In this document: in pieces, positions 13,001-35,700 of the stretch
Layout of the letters: each line of letters starts with the position of its first letter
How positions within the stretch are numbered: position 1 is the first letter of the stretch
NCBI RefSeq assembly: GCF_002775205.1
Contig: NC_036457.1
Span: forward strand, 9,772,996 to 9,836,995
Reading direction: 5' to 3'
Length of the DNA stretch: 64,000 nt
Origin: Xiphophorus maculatus
Lineage: Eukaryota > Chordata > Actinopteri > Cyprinodontiformes > Poeciliidae
The notes under the pieces: model-generated
What the model was told of the DNA's origin: nothing
The model's input: only the letters and a program-made list of their open reading frames with translations
The model's database searches: none
Made by a program: the position numbers and the translations under genes

Positions 13001-14395
13001 GACTTACTTAGTCTTAATTTCTGTTTGATGTTACCGGTCATAGTCGACAAGCCCGAGCCATTCAGTGCATGCCAATGTTCAGAGCATCCTCCACATGATG
13101 AAGCACCACCAGCCTCAGCTGTGTGAGCGAGTGAGCGCCCTGCAGAGGTTTGGATGCAGCGTCAAGAAAAACCTTCACACAGATTTCTCTAATGGCGTCT
13201 CAAAGCCTGACAGTCCGCCTGCAGATCAGTCACTGACTTTACTGTCCGACCTGCTGCTGACCCTGCAGGATGAGCTCGGACAGATGAGCTTGTGAGTAAT
13301 TATTATTTTATTTTGGGGGTTACTTTTGGGTGTGTGTGGGTTTTTTGTTTTTTTATAATCTCTTTTTGCAAATGTTTTTGTCAGTGACTATCAGGAATTG
13401 GAGTGTCAGATAGAAGCAACTGAAGAACCGGAGCAGCGAGAGGACCTGCAGAGAGAACTGGAAAGACTCGCTTCCAAGATGGAGGAGAAGGGAGCCCAGA
13501 TCACCAAACTCCGCAAACATCAGCAGATGGTACTTGACTTAAAAAGTTTAGATTATTATGGCAGATTTGCTCTTAATTTAATTAATTGGTTATTTATTGG
13601 GGCTGCACAGTGGCGCAGTTGGTAGCACTGTTGCCTTGCAGCAAGAAGGTCCTGGGTTCGATTCCCGGCCAGGGTCTTTCTGCATGGAGTTTGCATGTTC
13701 TCCCTGTGCATGCGTGGGTTCTCTCCGGGTACTCCGGCTTCCTCCCACAGTCCAAAAACATGACTGTCAGGTTAATTGGTTTCTCTAAATTCTCCCTAGG
13801 TGTGAGTGTGTGTGTGCATGGTTGTTTGTCCTGTATGTCTCTGTGTTGCCCTGCGACAGACTGGCGACCTGTCCAGGGTGTACCCCGCCTCTCGCCCGGA
13901 ACGTAGCTGGAGATGGGCACCAGCAACCCTCCCGACCCCATTAGGGACAAGGGTGAACAGAAAATGGATGGATGGATGGATGGTTATTTATTGATTTTTC
14001 CCAATAGCAAGCATAAGTAACCAACTTTTGCATCGTATTTTCATAATTTGTGCAACATAATAAGTACTTATTTTCTTATCAAATATTCAGAATGTTGTAA
14101 AACCTTCCCAAAAAATCTAGAAATGTTACATTTTTAAATGTAAAGTTATCTTGAATCCTGGAAAGAAGTTTTATTTTTTGCTCTTTTTCAGGTTCATAAG
14201 CTGTCCCGGCAACATTCGGAGGAACCCACGGTCAGGAAGACGTCTGGAATCAAGCTGCCTGTTCCCTCACCTGTTCAAGACAAACAGAAAGTGGGAAGAA
14301 AAGGCATTGTGGGTCAGAACAACCTGCAGCTCCTCAGAGAGACCCAGAAGTTCAGAAACAGCCTAAAGCAAGATGACCTGTCCTGGGAAACATGA
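10038..14395 (+). CDS. cep57l1: Centrosomal protein CEP57-like 1
   Basis: Ten coding exons: 10038-10058, 10856-11021, 11102-11385, 11529-11642, 12199-12276, 12722-12811, 12889-12960, 13044-13291, 13385-13529 and 14192-14395. They join in phase to 473 codons (human about 460). An SYYQPPDR motif near residue 19 matches the vertebrate N-terminus. Residues 64-250 form long heptad-rich coiled coil (TLQEKI.RLELER, LEKQLEYMKKMV), the Cep57 centrosome-localisation region. Residues about 265-410 carry the microtubule-binding domain, opening MPFVIGTSTSPSHSVHANVQ and including LLLTLQDELGQMS. The end, LKQDDLSWET, parallels human LRRDDIMWEQ. CEP57-family proteins act at the centrosome and pericentriolar material and bind microtubules. 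The first exon encodes only METHYDE. The gene is divergent from sesn1, as in human. Confidence 0.95.
13600..13981 (+). mobile_element. Full-length tRNA-derived SINE with 12-bp target-site duplication
   Basis: The 382-bp element in cep57l1 intron 9 opens GGGCTGCACAGTGGCGCAGT. It has tRNA-type polymerase III boxes: A-like TGGCGCAGTTGG and B GGTTCGATTCC. It continues through the common teleost body (CTCTCCGGGTACTCCGG, CCTGTCCAGGGTGTACCCCG) and ends in a (GGAT)n tail. The flanks carry an exact 12-bp duplication, GGTTATTTATTG, at 13588-13599 and 13982-13993. The intact duplication and complete structure suggest a fairly recent insertion. Related fragments lie at 5980-6095 and 62512-62624. The open frames inside it on both strands are chance. 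Confidence 0.93.
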
Positions 14396-14602
14396 GTCTC
14401 TTTCTTTGTCCTGCTTTTGATACTTCAGCTTAGTGGAAGACAGAGCTTTCTTGTTGTCTCTATCAGAGACCTGTATCTGTAAAGAAATGCTTTACGGCAG
14501 ACTTAATATATTATTATAACACCAACAATAGTCTGCAGTTCTGAATGTCTCTCACCTCAAATAGAAATGAGTTAGATTATGTTTTAATGATCACTATATT
14601 TT

Positions 14603-14608
14603 AATAAA
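14603..14608 (+). terminator. Polyadenylation signal of cep57l1
   Basis: AATAAA about 210 bp after the stop codon, in an AT-rich 3'UTR; the first canonical hexamer downstream of the gene. Confidence 0.7.
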
Positions 14609-16153
14609 GCTTATTTATGAATAGCTTGTAATGATTTGTTCACATTTTAAATGCACACATTGACTTTTTTTTCAGAACTTCATAGCAGGCACCACTAGAG
14701 GGCAGTCCTGCAGGACAAATTTGAACATTTTCTTTTACTTTAAAATCATGCAGTTGCATGATATAATATAGAAATTGTTCTGTGCAGATTTTTATTAAGT
14801 AGTTATTTTTATTTATCAGTGAAAAACTTTAAAATATTTTGGTAATCAGGAAACTGTGACCACAGTTGTTTTTTAACTTAAGCAGGAAGAATTGGTTTTT
14901 AACCTCAGTCTTCTTTTACTTTGAATGTGAAAAAGCCATCAGCTCCTGGTTTTATGCTGGCCGCATGATTTTTTTTTTTTCTCTCACGTTTCCGACTGCT
15001 TTACAGACTGATCAGTCGCCATTTATGGGCTGAAGAACTACATGTACAACTCCCTCATAACATTTCCAGATTTATCTTCTTGTTTAATGTGTCATCAGGT
15101 TTCCAATTTGACCCTGCTATTACTGCACAACAAGGAAAGGGATTTCTGCTTGTTGTTGTGCAGCTGACATTTACTGGTCCTGGTATTCTTGGCTTGATTA
15201 GGAGTTGATTGCATGACCAACAGAGACTGAACATAATCCATTGTTTTTCTATATTGGATTACAGAGCGTGGCTGGAGTCGACAATCAGGTTAGTGGAGTC
15301 AAGATCCCTGCTTGCCCTCGTATCCAGCATCCATTCTTCTCCTGACCACGCAACTTTGATACCTTGTGACTGAACTTCCAAGTTTTTGTCTGAATGGCAG
15401 TGGTGTGTTTTGACAAAAAAATCCACAGAATTTTGCTGAAAGTATGTTTTCAGTACTAACAGGAGCAAATGAGTCTTAAAATGATATAACTCAAGGGAGC
15501 TTTTTAAATAAAGTTGGAACATCTTTCCACAGTTTAATTCTCTAAGAATTTTCCTGAAAGAAAAGCTTGCTGGAGATGTCAAGAGAGGAACGAGAGATCT
15601 ACTGAGGACCAAATATAAACTCACATTTCCTTTAAGAGACACATGAAGGACAACAAGAGTATCAGCATAACTAAAGGAAAACAGGCTGGAGGACAAGATG
15701 TTCTAAAAGCAGCAGCTGAGGTAAGATGCTGCACACAAATCCTCTCTACCGTTTCCATCAGTGATAAGTTTTTGCCACATAAGCAGAACTTTGCCGGATC
15801 ACAGAAAGAGTGTCTTGTTGGGAGGTGCTTCACTTTTTTTTTTTTTTCAACTGGTTTTTGTGGATTTTGAAGTTTTCTATCTAGTTTGAGGGTGGTAAGC
15901 TTTGCACTTTTTAGCTTTTCAAACCCCGTTTATTGCGAGCAGATAATGGTATCACTGTACACATAATCTGAAGAGAGATCAATTGCTAAAAGCCATCGAA
16001 ACCCCTACATTCAGTTTTTCAGAAAATTATAATGCATGGGGTTAGTTAAAGAGGATTTCTAATAACCAAAAGTTGTTTTGACCATGTTAAACTTGGAGAG
16101 GGTCGCTAACGTTGTCAAGTCAGTCGCAGTCAAGTCATTAGCATCGTCTACAG

Positions 16154-16376
16154 CAGGGGTCTCAAACTCCAGTCCTCGAGGGCCGCAGTCCTGCAACTTT
16201 TAGATGTGCCTCTGCTGCGCCACACCTGAACAGAATAATTAGGTCATTAAGGCTCTGGAAAACTGATCTACACAAGTAGGAGGTAATTAAGTAATTTCAT
16301 TCCAGTGTTTTGTACCTGTGGCACATCTAAAAACTGCAGGACTGCGGCCCTCGAGGCCTGGAGTTTGAGACCCCTG
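16154..16376. mobile_element. hAT-type MITE with long terminal inverted repeats and 8-bp TSD
   Basis: A 223-bp element opens CAGGGGTCTCAAACTCCAG and ends with the reverse complement. The near-perfect terminal inverted repeats are about 55-60 bp, differing at a few positions (e.g. AGTCCTCGAG versus AGGCCTCGAG). It is flanked by an exact 8-bp duplication, GTCTACAG, at 16146-16153 and 16377-16384. The CAGGG termini and 8-bp duplication are hAT-superfamily hallmarks. It is non-autonomous, with no transposase. Confidence 0.92.
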
Positions 16377-16904
16377 GTCTACAGGGATAAATCACAAAAT
16401 AAGCAGACTTTCCAGTGTGCTTTATCCAACTATATTAGTGAAAGGTTTAGTGGGAGGAAAGTGTAGAAGAAAAAAGGTACAATGGCAAAAACTGTACCTG
16501 GGGAAGTTTTTCTTGAAGCCCATTCAACAATATATGGGAGAAGATTTATGAGGTTTGGTCTGCAGATGCAGTTCTTCCACAGACCGTGCATTCCCATTTA
16601 TCTAAGACACAATGCATCAACTGGGTAATGTCACTCCTAAACCGCAGAAAATGTCAGAAGGATTTTTATTTCATCAAGGATAAAAATAACTGCACTCATC
16701 TGAGGTTAATCTGCTGATTTATTAAGTGAAGAATCACATCGGCTGAGAAACTGAGAAAGTTTAGAACATTTCATAATGGAGGGGGGGGAAAAAGAGGCAT
16801 ATTTCTTTTGCCAAAAAGTTCTTGATTCCCAAGATACTTTTTATACAAATATTAATATTCTGTAACAGCAGTGCAGAGAACCAATATGCAGTCAAACAGT
16901 ATTG

Positions 16905-17230
16905 AAAGTGTGATGGTCTGGGGTTGTTTTGCTGCATCAGAACCTGGAAAACATCCCATCTTTAATAGAGCCATGAATTCTGCTCTCTACTGGAAAATCC
17001 TGAAGAAGAAAGTATCTTTATGAAAACAACAAATGAAGCTTTTGGCACAGCCTGCTCAAAGTCTGGACTTAAAGCTGATTAAGATGCAGTGGTTTTACCT
17101 AAAAAAAAAAAAAAATGTTCAGGCTCAAAACCAATTCAATTTGGCTAAATTAAAAATTCTGCAAACCAAATTGGACCAAAGTTCTTCCAGAGATGTTAGA
17201 CAAGTTACTTTATCTTTTTTCGACATGCAA
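16905..17230 (+). mobile_element. Tc1-like transposase remnant
   Basis: One frame reads VMVWGCFAASEPGKHPIFN and then SALYWKILKK, matching the Tc1 catalytic-core signature (L/V)MVWGCFAASG. Beyond a stop near 17020, a shifted frame reads LLAQPAQSLDLKLIK, corresponding to the family's WPSQSPDLNPIE block, and later NLAKLKILQ. Stops and frame changes show an inactive DNA-transposon fossil. I could not define its termini. Confidence 0.75.
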
Positions 17231-17487
17231 ATTTGCTAATCTAAAACACGCAACAAAACGCAGGATGCAAACAACTTTTCCACAGCGCAGAATATTGTAG
17301 ACTCACTTCCTCTGCTCCCAGTGAATCTGTCGAGTCAGTATTAAGTTACACGAAAGACAAAGAATCAGTAGAAGTTGATGTAACCACAACAGTGAATGTA
17401 TTCTTGTCCCACTTAGATAAACTACACACACACACACCGGTATCATATGAAGAGTAAACGAAGAGATTTGTTTAACGATATTCAAAC

Positions 17488-20440
17488 TTTATTGGTTTAA
17501 CATTGTAAAACTAAAGGTAACACCAGAAAACAAGGCCAAAAAAAAAAACAAAAAAAAAAACAATTGAGAGGCGTCAGAGGCACAAAACAAGTTGAGTGGC
17601 ACAAAAAGAAGCAAAGACCATTCAAGGGGAGGCATTGTGGCACCGTTCAGTGTCTACATATGGCTATATACGTTTCTGTGTTATAGTGGTGAGAGAGAAA
17701 AGCCAGAAGTCGTACCAACAAGACAAATGGACAGTGAAAAACACAGCGCTAGAGTGTGTGTGCAATTAGCAATAAAGCGACAAGGCAAAGAAGGCCAACA
17801 CTGCCTGGTTGAAAACTGAATTGTGATAAGATGAATCTTAATGTCATACTTTAAAATCCTTCACGACAGAAAACATCAGCAGGTTACAACTGAAGTGGAG
17901 TTCAAGTCATTGCGTAAAGGGGGGAGGGCATGTTGAAATAGGCCTGTCTGTGGTTACTTCACCAGGGTGTTTGATCACAAATAGCTGCCGAGAAGCTGTT
18001 CAGGCTACAACCAGACTGCTTCAGCTGAAATATATGATTTACTTGATGTTTTTCATCTTGACAAAAGCAGCATTTAATCTTACACCGAAACAGAAAGTAG
18101 CCTACGCGTGTTGCCTGAACAGCTTGTCACCTTGCAACAGCTCTGTGGACTTGGTTGAAAAGATTAAGGCTGAGAGCAACAAACGTACGCAGAACACAGG
18201 AAAGCACTTTACAGGAGCCTTAAAATGACGAGTCGTGCTGACGTTTAGTCACCGTGACATCTCGTTTCACAACAGATGAAAATGGATGATAACTGAATAA
18301 GGCACTTTTGCTCGAGACACGGCACATCGGGACATCGACGTGCCGTTTGCAGAAAGCGGAACGTGCTCAGCAGCACTCGAAAATATTTCTCTTCATTTGT
18401 GCAAATGGACCCAACATGCAGCAGAGAGGGGAACCGAAACGGCGCAGCAGGGCTGGAACGTTGCTGGCTCGTGACGTTAATGCAAAAGAGACCATGCAAC
18501 CTCAAAATATACAAACACAAACAAACATCTGCATTCATTAATTGCTTTGTGGTCATAATCTGAATATTTAAAACAAGCCTCTGATTTTATTTGTGAGCTA
18601 AACCTGAAACCATTTACCAAAAAAGAAAAGAAAAAAAAATAGGGTTACATAACATGCCAAAAACTGAGGCCTTTGGCTTCATGTACACGGTTTCAAGGCA
18701 TCCTTCCATTAGCATATGGACTCATCACAAATAATTAAGTGGTTTTTGAAGGTGTCTTAAGGTACTAGTTGCATATGCAATGAGAGCAGCATCCAGCATG
18801 CACTAACTGGGGGGAAGAAAGCCATTTGTACAAAATTAGTAGAGCCACCGCAAAGCTAAACGCTCCAATCAACATTTTGCTTCTCTTTCAGCAGGAGAGA
18901 AACGAGACGTGGCTATTTACAGGTTAGACAAAAGCTGAGAAATCCAGAAAAAAAAGAAGTTAGCAGCTAGCTAGTAAGAAGACGAGGCTTCAACACGGCC
19001 ACTTGACTGATATTCTGACCTTTACACTACAAATCAATTAATTAGAAGTGAAATCCTTAATTAACACCAGGTCTACATTTTTTGACTCTTCTAGACACTT
19101 ATCTTGGAAGATAAAGTCCAATATTTTCACAATCTTTTAGTATAAAGTACACCATCATGCTTGTCGCCTATATCAAAATATTTTCCTCCCAGTCCACTCA
19201 GATTTGAACCATGATGTAGCAAAGTGGAAGGAAACTGTTAAGTTTTTCACTCCAAAAGTCTGTAGTAGTGTGATCGCGCAGTCGTCCTGCCGCGTTTGGT
19301 CTTTCTGCTGCACCTACGAACTGAACGACGGCCTTCAAGGCCAAAAAACATCCTGTTTTCTTAAACAATAAAAGGCTCTTCAGTCCAGCTGGGACACTAC
19401 AGCTCTAAGCAATATCAGCGCAGCGATACCGTTGCTTCTCACAATATGGAAATAAAAAAAGAAAACAAAAATATAAACCCTTTACTTGCTTTCACTCACA
19501 CTGGACATCAAAGGCACTTCACTGTCCACATCAAGAAAGGTGCACGCCACACCTCATCCTCTTCTGCACAATTAAACTAAATAATTTGAAAATATTCTAA
19601 AACGATTCACTTTGACCCGGTTTAATACCAAAGCAAACGACAAGGACCTGCTCCACATGATTCACCTGCAAGATTTAACAATCAGAAAGTGAAAAGATAC
19701 GGGAGATTTGTGGTTCTGAAATTAGCTCTAAACATTATTTATTGCGGTGGGCTGCTCTACTGGCAGTTGGCGTTTGACATTTTTAAACATCTTGTATTGG
19801 GAGAGAGGTTTCCAAGGAGGGCGGTGGGAACCGAACAGCAGAAACACTCGACACTCAAATAAGACTTATTTTCCCCCTGTTTGACGTCAGATGATTAATT
19901 GTCGCTTTTATTCCTGGCGGATCAGATGTGTGGAAAAAGAAAATAAAAATTTCACAAGCTAAAAGCAATCCTTAATCATCTGTTGCCACGTTTAACATGA
20001 GCTCAAACAGTGTTTCCAAATCAGGTAAAAAATAATATAGATATTCAAGCCTCAGCAGGAAAAAGCTACTCTGTATACATGGCTAATTGTTTTTCCTTTG
20101 TGTGGTGCATTTAATTGGGGAAGGCATAAGAAGAGGGGCTGTAAATAACTCAAGCCCACTCAATTCGCTGGAAAATGCTCTATGCAGGATGACTAATGAC
20201 ACGATGGAGGTGGGGGTAGCTGCTTGCTTATGTAATCTACATGCTTGAGACCTAAATGCACGTTGGAGTAGATTCACTTTGAAATCAAATGAATCATTCA
20301 GTCATGCAGGTCTAAACATTAAAACAAAAAAGCAGAAAAAAAAAAAACTGTATGGAAACGCTGTTTGAGTCCACCCCTATGAGTGTGTGCTGAGGGGTCG
20401 AAATCGGTGAGGACGGCTTGGATCCTAAAGTGCGGCCACT
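17488..20440 (-). other. cd164: 3'UTR of cd164 with polyadenylation signal
   Basis: Downstream of the cd164 stop there is no coding sequence for almost 3 kb. The first well-placed AATAAA on the minus strand is at 17488-17493. Human CD164 also has a long 3'UTR. The extent is inferred, and other hexamers could be used. The stretch has several A-rich runs and no recognisable mobile element. Confidence 0.55.
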
Positions 20441-31273
<10,833 letters not shown>

Positions 31274-31560
31274 GACTGCGGCCGATTTACAGCTCGGTCT
31301 GGTTCACACAGAGGCAGGTTATCTTCGCGGAAACGTCGAGAATGTGAAATCGGAATTTCGCGGCTCCCGTCTCGCCTTTTCTGAGGACTGCTGCTGCTTC
31401 TGCTGCTGTTGATGTCCGCTGGCTCGACACTTCCTACTCGGCAGGTCATGTGGCGCTTCTTATGGGAGGGTGAGGAACAATCAAGCGAGTGGGCTGGAAA
31501 CACGGAAGAGTCTAGTGATCGGAACCAGAAATACCGATTTAAAAGCAAAAACAAGTGGCC
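31274..31560 (-). promoter_or_regulatory. CpG-rich promoter/5'UTR of cd164
   Basis: A CG-dinucleotide-rich patch spans the signal-peptide exon and about 250 bp upstream on the minus strand, in sharp contrast to the AT-rich flanks. No TATA box is visible. The span is approximate. Confidence 0.5.
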
Positions 31561-32750
31561 TGGGCTACTTTATCCCAGTTCATGTTTAATGCATTATTTT
31601 CTAAAACTAGAATTGGATTACCTACAACAGAAACTACATATTTAAACAAGTCACTATTTAGCGATTTACTGACATTTTAAAGAGGATAATTATTGCTATT
31701 TGGTTCCCTAAGCCACCTTGAAATGTTGCTTGTTTTATCGAGATATTGGATCTCAATGAGACAACCTGTATAAATTAATGTCAGATAAAGATAATGAATA
31801 AATAATAGTAATTCAAAATAATAAAAAAAATCACATACACATATGACTAAATTGACACATTCTTAAAAAAAAAACATTTTATTCCTCTTTCTTTTTCCCT
31901 TCTAACCTTAAATCCAGTCATATAGAAAAACAGTGCAAATACCACAGGTCTACTTTATTTTGTACAAACATGAACTGGAACTTCATATCAAATTTATATG
32001 TATTTTCCCCTTTTTTTATATCAATATTTATTTAATTTCTGACACCCAAACTACATTAGATTGGGTTCTGTACAAGATCTGCAGTATACTGGGCAAACCT
32101 GGCTTAGATTATCCTGCAATAAATACAGTGTTTTTATAATAAATATAAAGGGGAAATTTAAAATATTTCAATGCTTTGATTTAACCCCAGACTACAGTAC
32201 ATTGGATTTCCTCAATTTTCTATTCAAAGTCTATTTTAATAGTTTTTATCTCTTAGACCATCTGGAATCATTTACAGAAATAACTTTTCTTAGCAGAAGT
32301 GGAGTTTGCTCTATAATAAAAGAGGATTCACATTCAGCTATCCATTTAACATAATGAAGTAAAAAGTAACCAAAGTTAAACTTGCAACACTGTTGGAAAA
32401 TGTGCTGACAAATTTTTTTTTAATTTTTTTTTTTATCAAGGAGAACAGCGCAAATATTCCAAAATGCTAAGATAAATGTCCGGAGAACAATTTGTCTTCT
32501 ACATGTTAAAAGGTGTGATAACAACAATACAATCCAACAACAAAAAGTCTCACCAATACACCCAATTTTGTTACTCAAGCTGTGTCCTATTCTTACATAC
32601 AGACTAGAAGTTTTCTACAGGACTCTGATTCTCACAAGTCAAATAAAGTAAAACAATAGAATTACATTTAAGGGTTTTTTTCTGAGCAGGAAAGTACGGA
32701 TAAACACAGAAGTGAATTTGTCTTTGATTTTACTGCATCAAAAAGTAAAG
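31561..32750. other. Spacer between cd164 promoter and ppil6 stop
   Basis: AT-rich, no gene seen. It must contain the ppil6 3'UTR; no hexamer was convincing, and a TTTAAT (ATTAAA on the minus strand) near 32410 is the nearest candidate. A loose sequence similarity links about 32053-32120 to cd164 intron 1 (see findings). Confidence 0.4.
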
Positions 32751-35700
32751 TTACATTGGTAACACTCCACAAGCTGACACTCTACATTCATATTTGGGTC
32801 TTTCATTGAAAGTCTTACTCTCTTCTAATTTCTTCAGGACTTCTACACCTTCAATCACTTGTCTAAAAATAGAAAAAAGGAATGCAATCAGAGATAATAT
32901 ATATTGTCACTTAGTAATTCACTTGATGACTACTGAAACAAATTTGTGACACAAACCCAAAGGCAACATAGTTTTTGTCCATCCAGGGCGTCGGCTGCAA
33001 GGTGATGTAGAACTGGGATCCATTGGTGTGGGGACCCTTGTTGGCCATTCCCAGAGTGCCCCGTTTTGAGTGGGAAATAGCAAAACTTTCATCTGACAGG
33101 TGAGATGGTCACATGTTGAGGTGGTACAAACTATATAAACTCACTAATTCCATCTTCAGGAATTGTTGGTACCTTCAAAAGTTGGTCCATAGATTGACTC
33201 GCCCCCATTACCTCTACTATGAGGAGAAATATCTGCAAAGAGTAAAATGGAAAGTTAGACAAAGCCAGTGACATTGAACACACTTATGTCAAATATATTT
33301 TAATTTGAAAATTTTATAAATTTTTTCCTTTGTGCCACAAATCCTAAAATCAGACACCATATGATCAACTTCAAATCATTGCATAAATATATCTACATCA
33401 TTTGACTTCCTGCATCTAAATGGGTTCCTGAATTATATAATCCTGTTATACATGTCCTGAATATTAATGAGGCACTTGAAAATTAAGAGGTGACAGAGTC
33501 GGCTCTTAGAGCACCTCCACCTTGCACCCAGCCATTGGGCACAATGCGATGAAACAGAGAGCCCTTGTAATGGAGTGGGAGACCGCTCTGTGACTTTCCT
33601 CGTTCTCCTGTGCACAGAGCCTCAAAGTTCTCTGACGTCTTTGGACACAGATCGGAGAACAGCTGAGGAGAGACGACGCGAAACGCTGTTCTGTATTAAT
33701 CATTCGTTTTCTTATATTTACATTCTAAATTGTTCACTAATGTCAAATTATAAGGTTCATCTTTCAAAGTAAAATTTGATCGAAAAGTTTTTACCTCAAA
33801 ACTTATCCTCCGAGGATCCTCTCCTGCTACAACAATATCCATGAAGACAAACTTATGCTAAAAAGAAAAGAATGGAAGTTTGATTAACAAAAACAATAGC
33901 AACCACAGTTTTAACTTCTAAACAAACTCTTCAGATTTATGTTAGGGGAATTTGCCAACTTGAAATCTTAGGTATGGCAGTAATTCACACATTGTCTGAA
34001 CTCAATACTAAGTGCACAAATTCTGTGTAAGGATGATATACTAGAACAAGTGCTAGTAGCAATGAAGAACAATAGATAAAGACATGATGCTCACTTTGAA
34101 CACTGATTACTTGTATTATTTTAGAAATGCAAAACCAACCAACCATCCATTGATACGTAATCTGTCATGTACTGACTTTACTGCATAAAAAGGAACTGAC
34201 TTGGTTCCAATTTGGTTTTCACTTTTCAACATTCACTGATGAAAAAACAAGAGTCCTAAGCTATCAGCAATCCCTTTTAAAAAAAAAAAACATCAGACAT
34301 GTCTAAAGGCGATAAGGCATTCACTAAATAACTTTCAATCAGGGCTTCAGAACTTCTTATCTTATCAGTTGGTTTTGCAACCATAATACCATTAAGTCCT
34401 CTTCAGCACTAAAAATAAACTCAGCATGAGAAATAATGAAAAATTTCAACAGATTCTGAAAGGATCATAAAAGAGGTGAAAAAATTAACAAAGTGACCTC
34501 TAGCAACCTGGAATGGTGGGTTTATGCTCCACCACCAACATCATATAAAGCCAAGCAGGGTTACACATAATAATAATAATAAATAATAGTAGTGTCTGTT
34601 TTTTCCAAATAAGTTACAAAACACTGAAGGAACTCATATTTATAACCTATTATTTCAGTAGTATTGTGGAGAGAATGAAGATTGGAATAATGGGTTGGAA
34701 TACTGCTCATCATTCCAAAAACTATATTTTTTCTTGAGCTTTTATTTAACAGGAAAATATATAATTTAGATTGAAAATCTCCTTTTCAAGAGATTGAGAA
34801 GTTCTTCAAGAGATAGTCACGAACTTACAGAAGTATCTTAAAAACACTCAAACCACACATAAATAAAAATGATTTTTAATGATTCCATCTGAAAGCCAAA
34901 GACATTTCTGAACTTTGATTGCTAAACAGTTCCTGGAAACATGAACTTCAGCTCAATGCATTAAATACTATGTCTAAATCTACCAGCAAATGCTAACAAC
35001 AATTATCTAGAAGCAGGCTTCCTGTAGCCAAGTATTACTGAAAAGTGAAACTGTCTCAGTACACTTTATATCTTCATGTTTCTCTGCTGTGAGTCTTCTC
35101 CTTTTTATGGTTTGTTCAGTGGCTTATTTATTTTAATGTTCTACTCTGAGACAAATTTTAGAAGTGACAATAAATAGGATTAGACACAGGAGTCACCTGC
35201 TGCACACAGGATATTTCTTGCCTACAAAATAGCATAAATAAATAGTATGCATGTTTTTAGATGCCAATTTCAACCATTCTACTTTGTTTATGTATTCTTG
35301 CAACTGTGGTGTCAGCCTACTCCAGTTTTCTGAAGGTGTTCGGCGTAGCACTCCTCAGTGATAGCCGTATAGAAATCCTCTGGATGAGTGAGGGTGAAAT
35401 TCCACTGATTTTCTGCCCAGCTGGCGAGTTGCTTTTCATTACCGAGGAGAACGCCATTAAGGAAGCATATCACATTGCTGGGATACTCCCACACATCACC
35501 ACGCAGCTCCTGAAATCACAAGTTCACAACAATAGCTGTGTTGTGAATCAGCTTTTTAGAATAACAATGGCGTCAAACTGCAGCGAGATCATATCTGTGT
35601 AGGGGTGCAGGATCACAGCCGCAAGCTTTGTCCACGTTCAGTTATATTATTTATAACTACATTTTTCATCACATACACTGGCATTACACATGTAGACAAT

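Larger units (their letters stand above)
14640..17480. other. Intergenic region between cep57l1 and cd164
   Basis: The two genes converge here. The stretch contains a hAT-type MITE (16154-16376) and a Tc1-like transposase remnant (16905-17230). A 145-codon open frame on the minus strand at 15259-15696 resembles nothing I recognise and has no supporting signals. In human, CCDC162 lies between these genes; I see no trace of its exons. Confidence 0.55.

Noticed and set aside
13586-13950. Open frames of 106 and 118 codons on both strands
   Set aside because: They lie entirely inside the SINE at 13600-13981; they are chance frames in a retroposon.
15259-15696. 145-codon open frame on the minus strand between cep57l1 and cd164
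   Set aside because: No recognisable similarity, promoter, splice or polyadenylation context, and its composition resembles the flanking non-coding DNA. Not called as a gene, though a homology search would settle it.
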